From: Planctomycetota bacterium
Lineage (GTDB): Bacteria > Planctomycetota > Planctomycetia > Pirellulales > Pirellulaceae
Length of the DNA: 9,803 nucleotides
Assembly: GCA_024274855.1 (NCBI GenBank)
Contig: JAJSAJ010000490.1
Coordinates: 1-9,803, forward strand
Direction: 5' to 3'
Shown piece by piece: positions 7,705 to 9,803 of this stretch. How positions within the stretch are numbered: the first letter of the stretch is position 1; each line of letters opens with the position of its first letter. The translations under genes were made by a program, and so were the position numbers. The notes under the pieces are model-generated. The model worked only from the letters and a program-made list of their open reading frames with translations. It searched no databases and was not told the origin of the DNA.

Positions 7705-8268
7705 CTAGGCATCCAGCTCCTTTCTTATCGCTGCGAGGAGCCAGGTTCTGGCGTAAGTCCAAATCTGGTTTGCCTTTCGGGGAGAGATCTCCAGGGTCTT
7801 CGCGGCTTCGTCATTGGTAAATCCTGCGAAGTAGCGGAGCTTGACAAGTTTCGCGGCGAGCTCGTTTTGGACTTCAAGTTCCTGCAAAGCCCCATCGACG
7901 GCCAGGGTTTCGGCGGGTTTCACAGGTGCCGCAATATCCACTGCATCCAGATCAAGTTGCCGAAGATTGCCGCCGCGCTTCTGTCGTCCTTTCTGGCGCG
8001 CCTTCTCCACCAAGATCCGCCTCATCGCCTCCGCCGCCGCTCCAAAAAAGTGCCCTCGGCTGTTCCAATGCTGGGCCGTATCGACATCGACGAGCCGCAT
8101 GTACGCTTCATGCACCAGCGCAGTGGCCTGGAGTGTCTGGCCCGGATTCTCCTGGGCCATCTTGGCGGCCGCGAGCTTCCGCAGTTCGTCGTAGACCAGG
8201 GGCAGCAGGCGTTCGGCGGCGGGCTCGCCCCGTTCGATGGCGGACAAGATACGGGTGACGTCAGTCAT
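7705..8268 (-). CDS. ECF-type RNA polymerase sigma factor (planctomycete type)
   Basis: The product is 187 residues, a short sigma-70 family factor of the ECF group. Region 2 covers about 22-98, with HEAYMRL (53-59) and HFFGAAAEAMRRILV (73-87), both typical of the planctomycete ECF subfamily (TIGR02999-like, about 180 residues). Region 4 covers about 127-182, with LRYFAGF (144-150), DEAAKTLEISPR (153-164) and IWTYARTWLL (169-178), forming the helix-turn-helix that reads the -35 element. An ATG at 8379 would add 37 residues, but that extension is translated from an inverted-repeat element and looks unlike any sigma factor. The start at MTDVTRIL (8268) matches the family, although no strong Shine-Dalgarno precedes it. 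No anti-sigma gene is visible. The kinase 113 bases downstream is the usual linked partner and may regulate it. The target promoters are unknown. Confidence 0.93.
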   Translation of the reverse strand: MTDVTRILSAIERGEPAAERLLPLVYDELRKLAAAKMAQENPGQTLQATALVHEAYMRLVDVDTAQHWNSRGHFFGAAAEAMRRILVEKARQKGRQKRGGNLRQLDLDAVDIAAPVKPAETLAVDGALQELEVQNELAAKLVKLRYFAGFTNDEAAKTLEISPRKANQIWTYARTWLLAAIRKELDA

Positions 8269-8293
8269 GGGATGGCTCGTATGTTCGCTTCCA

Positions 8294-8371
8294 GGGGGCA
8301 GACCCATTTTCGGCGACAAAATTCGCTCGCGTAAAGAAACGTTTTCTCCGCCGAAAATTGCGTCAGACCCC
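8294..8371. repeat. 78-bp imperfect inverted repeat in the sigma-factor leader, REP/MITE-like
   Basis: The left arm (8294-8315) reads GGGGGCAGACCCATTTTCGG then CG. The right arm (8349-8371), reverse-complemented, reads GGGGTCTGACGCAATTTTCG then GCG. The inner ten bases (ATTTTCGGCG) pair perfectly and the outer GGGG...GAC parts pair imperfectly around a 33-base centre. The symmetrical GGGG..GAC ends look like short palindromic elements moved in trans by REP-associated transposases, and a dead copy of such a transposase lies at 1700-2270. The element lies wholly between the sigma start at 8268 and the possible promoter near 8405, so it would fold in the 5' untranslated RNA. Calling it mobile is an inference. 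Confidence 0.6.
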
Positions 8372-8394
8372 AGCGGCATGAACGGCTACCAAAT

Positions 8395-8410
8395 ATCGAC
8401 GTCGATTATA
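8395..8410 (-). promoter_or_regulatory. Candidate promoter -10 box overlapping a 12-bp palindrome upstream of the sigma gene
   Basis: On the minus strand a consensus TATAAT occurs at 8410-8405, and the perfect palindrome ATCGACGTCGAT (8406-8395) begins on its last two bases. Seventeen bases upstream the hexamer is CTGTTA, which matches TTGACA at only three positions. The arrangement would place a transcription start about 130 bases before the sigma ATG, with the palindrome sitting as an operator would. Promoter calling from one sequence is weak, so this is tentative. Confidence 0.35.
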
Positions 8411-8754
8411 CTCCGTTGTACCCGGATTAACAGAAACCTGACCTCTGATCATCCCGGTAGATGTACCCATTTGTGCGAACCCCCCCTTTAAGAAGTCGTG
8501 TGGCACCGTGGTTTTCTGTGGCTGAGACTCGACGGTGGCGAGGAGCGGTTCTTGGTGTGCCGGCGCTCGCCGTGAACGTTTCGGATGATGGAGAAATCTC
8601 GACGGCGAGCTGGTCACACGCTACGGCTCACTCGCCACGCAGCAATCTTTTGTCGTCTCTTGGCTTGCGGGGCAGCGATGCGGAACCTCATAATAGGTGC
8701 GGGGAAGGGCTGACTGGTCACTTCGCCATCACGACGAGTTACGCAATTCAAGGT
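8411..8754. other. Rest of the divergent intergenic region; one 9-bp inverted repeat
   Basis: I see no supportable gene in either direction. The only structure noted is GCTCGCCGT at 8565-8573, matched by ACGGCGAGC at 8602-8610, a nine-pair stem with a 28-base loop and no T-run. The promoter of the DUF6807 gene should lie here, but no clear -35/-10 pair was found. Confidence 0.45.
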
Positions 8755-8762
8755 GAGAGGAG
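8755..8762 (+). promoter_or_regulatory. Ribosome binding site of the DUF6807 gene
   Basis: GAGAGGAG ends nine bases before the ATG at 8772. It supports that start for a gene whose 3' end lies outside the window. Confidence 0.8.
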
Positions 8763-8771
8763 TACCGACAG

Positions 8772-9803
8772 ATGATCAACCACAGGCTTGCAGGCGTAAC
8801 GCTATTGGCGTTTCTCGCTCCCGCACCACTTTTCGCGACGGCGGGGTCTCTGGCGTTTTCCGTCGATAAAAAAACGCAAAGCTACACGATTACCGAGCAG
8901 GGTCAGCCGGTCTTGACCTATCGATTCGGCGCGGTTACGCTGCCGGCCGGGGTTAAGCCGAGTCATTTCAGCAAAGGCGACACGCCCTACAACGGTGCCT
9001 ACTTTACCGATGGAAGTCAGTATGGAGGCGAGCGGAGCGACTACATCCAGCCGCTCTATGGTTTTCACGGCGAACCACTCACCGCCGACTACCCGAAAGA
9101 TCATTTGCATCACCGAGGCCTCTGGTGGAGTTGGTGCGAGGTCCGCCACAACGACAAGATCGGCGACCTTTGGGCCGTCTGTAAAATCCGCGCTTATCCA
9201 GTCAAGATCGCGAAAATGGAAGCCCGCGGCGATCAGGCCGTGCTCCAGGCCGTGAACGTCTGGCGCTACGATGATGCCCCGACCGCCGTGGTGAACGAGA
9301 CGGTCACGATTCGTGCCTCCAAGACCGCAGGGATGCAGGGAACCAGGAGCCGCACGGTCGATGTCGATGTCAAGCTCGAGGCGTTGGTCGACGGCGTGGC
9401 GATTGCCGGCCGCCAGAAAGTCGATTACGGTGGCTACGGTGGGATGACGGTCCGGATGAATCCGCATGTGAAAGAGTTTTCGATCCGTGCCGTGCATCCG
9501 AATCCGGACAAGTGGCGAGGCGACGATCTGGCGATCGTGCAAAGGGTGACCGATCGGGCAGCATTCGGCGACGCAGCCTGGATGGCGCTTTACGGCAAGT
9601 ACCCGGCCGCTGGCGTCAAGAGCCCCGACTTTACAACCGTCATGATGTTCGAGTCGAAGGCTACGCCGCTCTATCCGAATAATTTCCGCTATTACGGCTC
9701 TACGTGTACGTCGTTGGCCTTTCCGGGGAGGACCGTGCTGCCGCTTGCAAAGGGCAAGCCACTCAACTTCAGGACCCGCTTTGTGATTTGTGAGGGGAAA
9801 ACG
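8772..9803 (+). CDS. Secreted DUF6807 family protein ('PmoA'-labelled), 3' end outside window
   Basis: An open frame of 344 codons runs from an ATG with a good ribosome site to the last base without a stop, so the gene is cut by the window edge. An N-terminal signal peptide is visible (hydrophobic VTLLAFLAPAPLFATA, residues 9-24). The body carries the family hallmark DHLHHRGLWWSW at 110-121 with a histidine cluster (111, 113, 114), preceded by YIQPLYGFHGE (91-101). The family appears in databases as 'methane oxygenase PmoA' (PF14100), now DUF6807. It is soluble, exported and frequent in planctomycete carbohydrate-utilisation loci, and it has no similarity I can see to the membrane subunit of particulate methane monooxygenase. 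Its function is unknown. FRTRFVICEGK (334-344) looks like the end of the domain, so only a few residues may be missing. It is transcribed divergently from the sigma factor. Confidence 0.88.
   Translation, partial: MINHRLAGVTLLAFLAPAPLFATAGSLAFSVDKKTQSYTITEQGQPVLTYRFGAVTLPAGVKPSHFSKGDTPYNGAYFTDGSQYGGERSDYIQPLYGFHGEPLTADYPKDHLHHRGLWWSWCEVRHNDKIGDLWAVCKIRAYPVKIAKMEARGDQAVLQAVNVWRYDDAPTAVVNETVTIRASKTAGMQGTRSRTVDVDVKLEALVDGVAIAGRQKVDYGGYGGMTVRMNPHVKEFSIRAVHPNPDKWRGDDLAIVQRVTDRAAFGDAAWMALYGKYPAAGVKSPDFTTVMMFESKATPLYPNNFRYYGSTCTSLAFPGRTVLPLAKGKPLNFRTRFVICEGKT

Noticed and set aside
7576..8334. 252-residue plus-strand reading frame
   Set aside because: It lies opposite the ECF sigma gene, has no ribosome site and encodes no recognisable domain.
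8269..8379. Longer N-terminus for the sigma factor from the ATG at 8379
   Set aside because: The extra 37 residues are a translation of the inverted-repeat element, and the family normally begins at MTDVTRIL.
8802..9542. 246-residue minus-strand reading frame
   Set aside because: It is the antisense of the DUF6807 gene, which has a signal peptide, family motif and ribosome site; the antisense product has none.

Overview
The window looks like a chromosomal segment of a planctomycete (phylum Planctomycetota, probably Pirellulales-like). This is inferred from family content, not from any search. The supporting families are a short ECF sigma factor of the planctomycete type next to a giant Ser/Thr kinase with a WD40 tail, a Tat-exported Gfo/Idh/MocA oxidoreductase, a secreted SGNH hydrolase and a secreted DUF6807 ('PmoA'-labelled) protein. 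All are recurrent in that phylum's large, loosely packed genomes. No rRNA, tRNA, CRISPR array or intact mobile element was seen.

Layout. Positions 1-84 may be the last codons of an upstream plus-strand gene, and 85-352 hold nothing recognisable. A Tat-exported Gfo/Idh/MocA oxidoreductase runs forward at 367-1566. It converges on a block of minus-strand genes. In transcription order these are an ECF sigma factor (8268-7705), a transmembrane protein kinase with 14 WD40-like repeats (7591-4223) and a secreted SGNH hydrolase (3888-2278). The last gene, from 8772 to the window end, runs forward, divergent from the sigma factor. It encodes a DUF6807 protein and is cut off by the window edge.

The gaps hold gene debris. 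The 711-bp convergent gap (1567-2277) contains a decayed, 5'-truncated REP-associated (Y1-type) transposase on the minus strand, with an in-frame stop and a frameshift, followed by a short 14-bp tandem repeat. The 334-bp gap between kinase and SGNH hydrolase holds a 77-codon internal fragment that resembles an FAD-dependent oxidoreductase and lacks both ends. The sigma-factor leader contains a 78-bp imperfect inverted repeat with GGGG(T/G)C(T/A)GAC-type ends, plausibly a REP/MITE-like element. Upstream of it lie a TATAAT box and a perfect 12-bp palindrome.

How the genes may work together. The sigma factor and kinase form the sigma/STK pairing seen repeatedly in planctomycetes, in which a membrane kinase is thought to act on, or together with, a linked ECF regulator. 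The oxidoreductase, SGNH hydrolase and DUF6807 protein all carry export signals and fit periplasmic or surface handling of carbohydrates or esters. Nothing in the sequence shows that the kinase/sigma pair controls them. No clearly new multigene system is visible; the most unusual content is the relics and the structured leader of the sigma gene.
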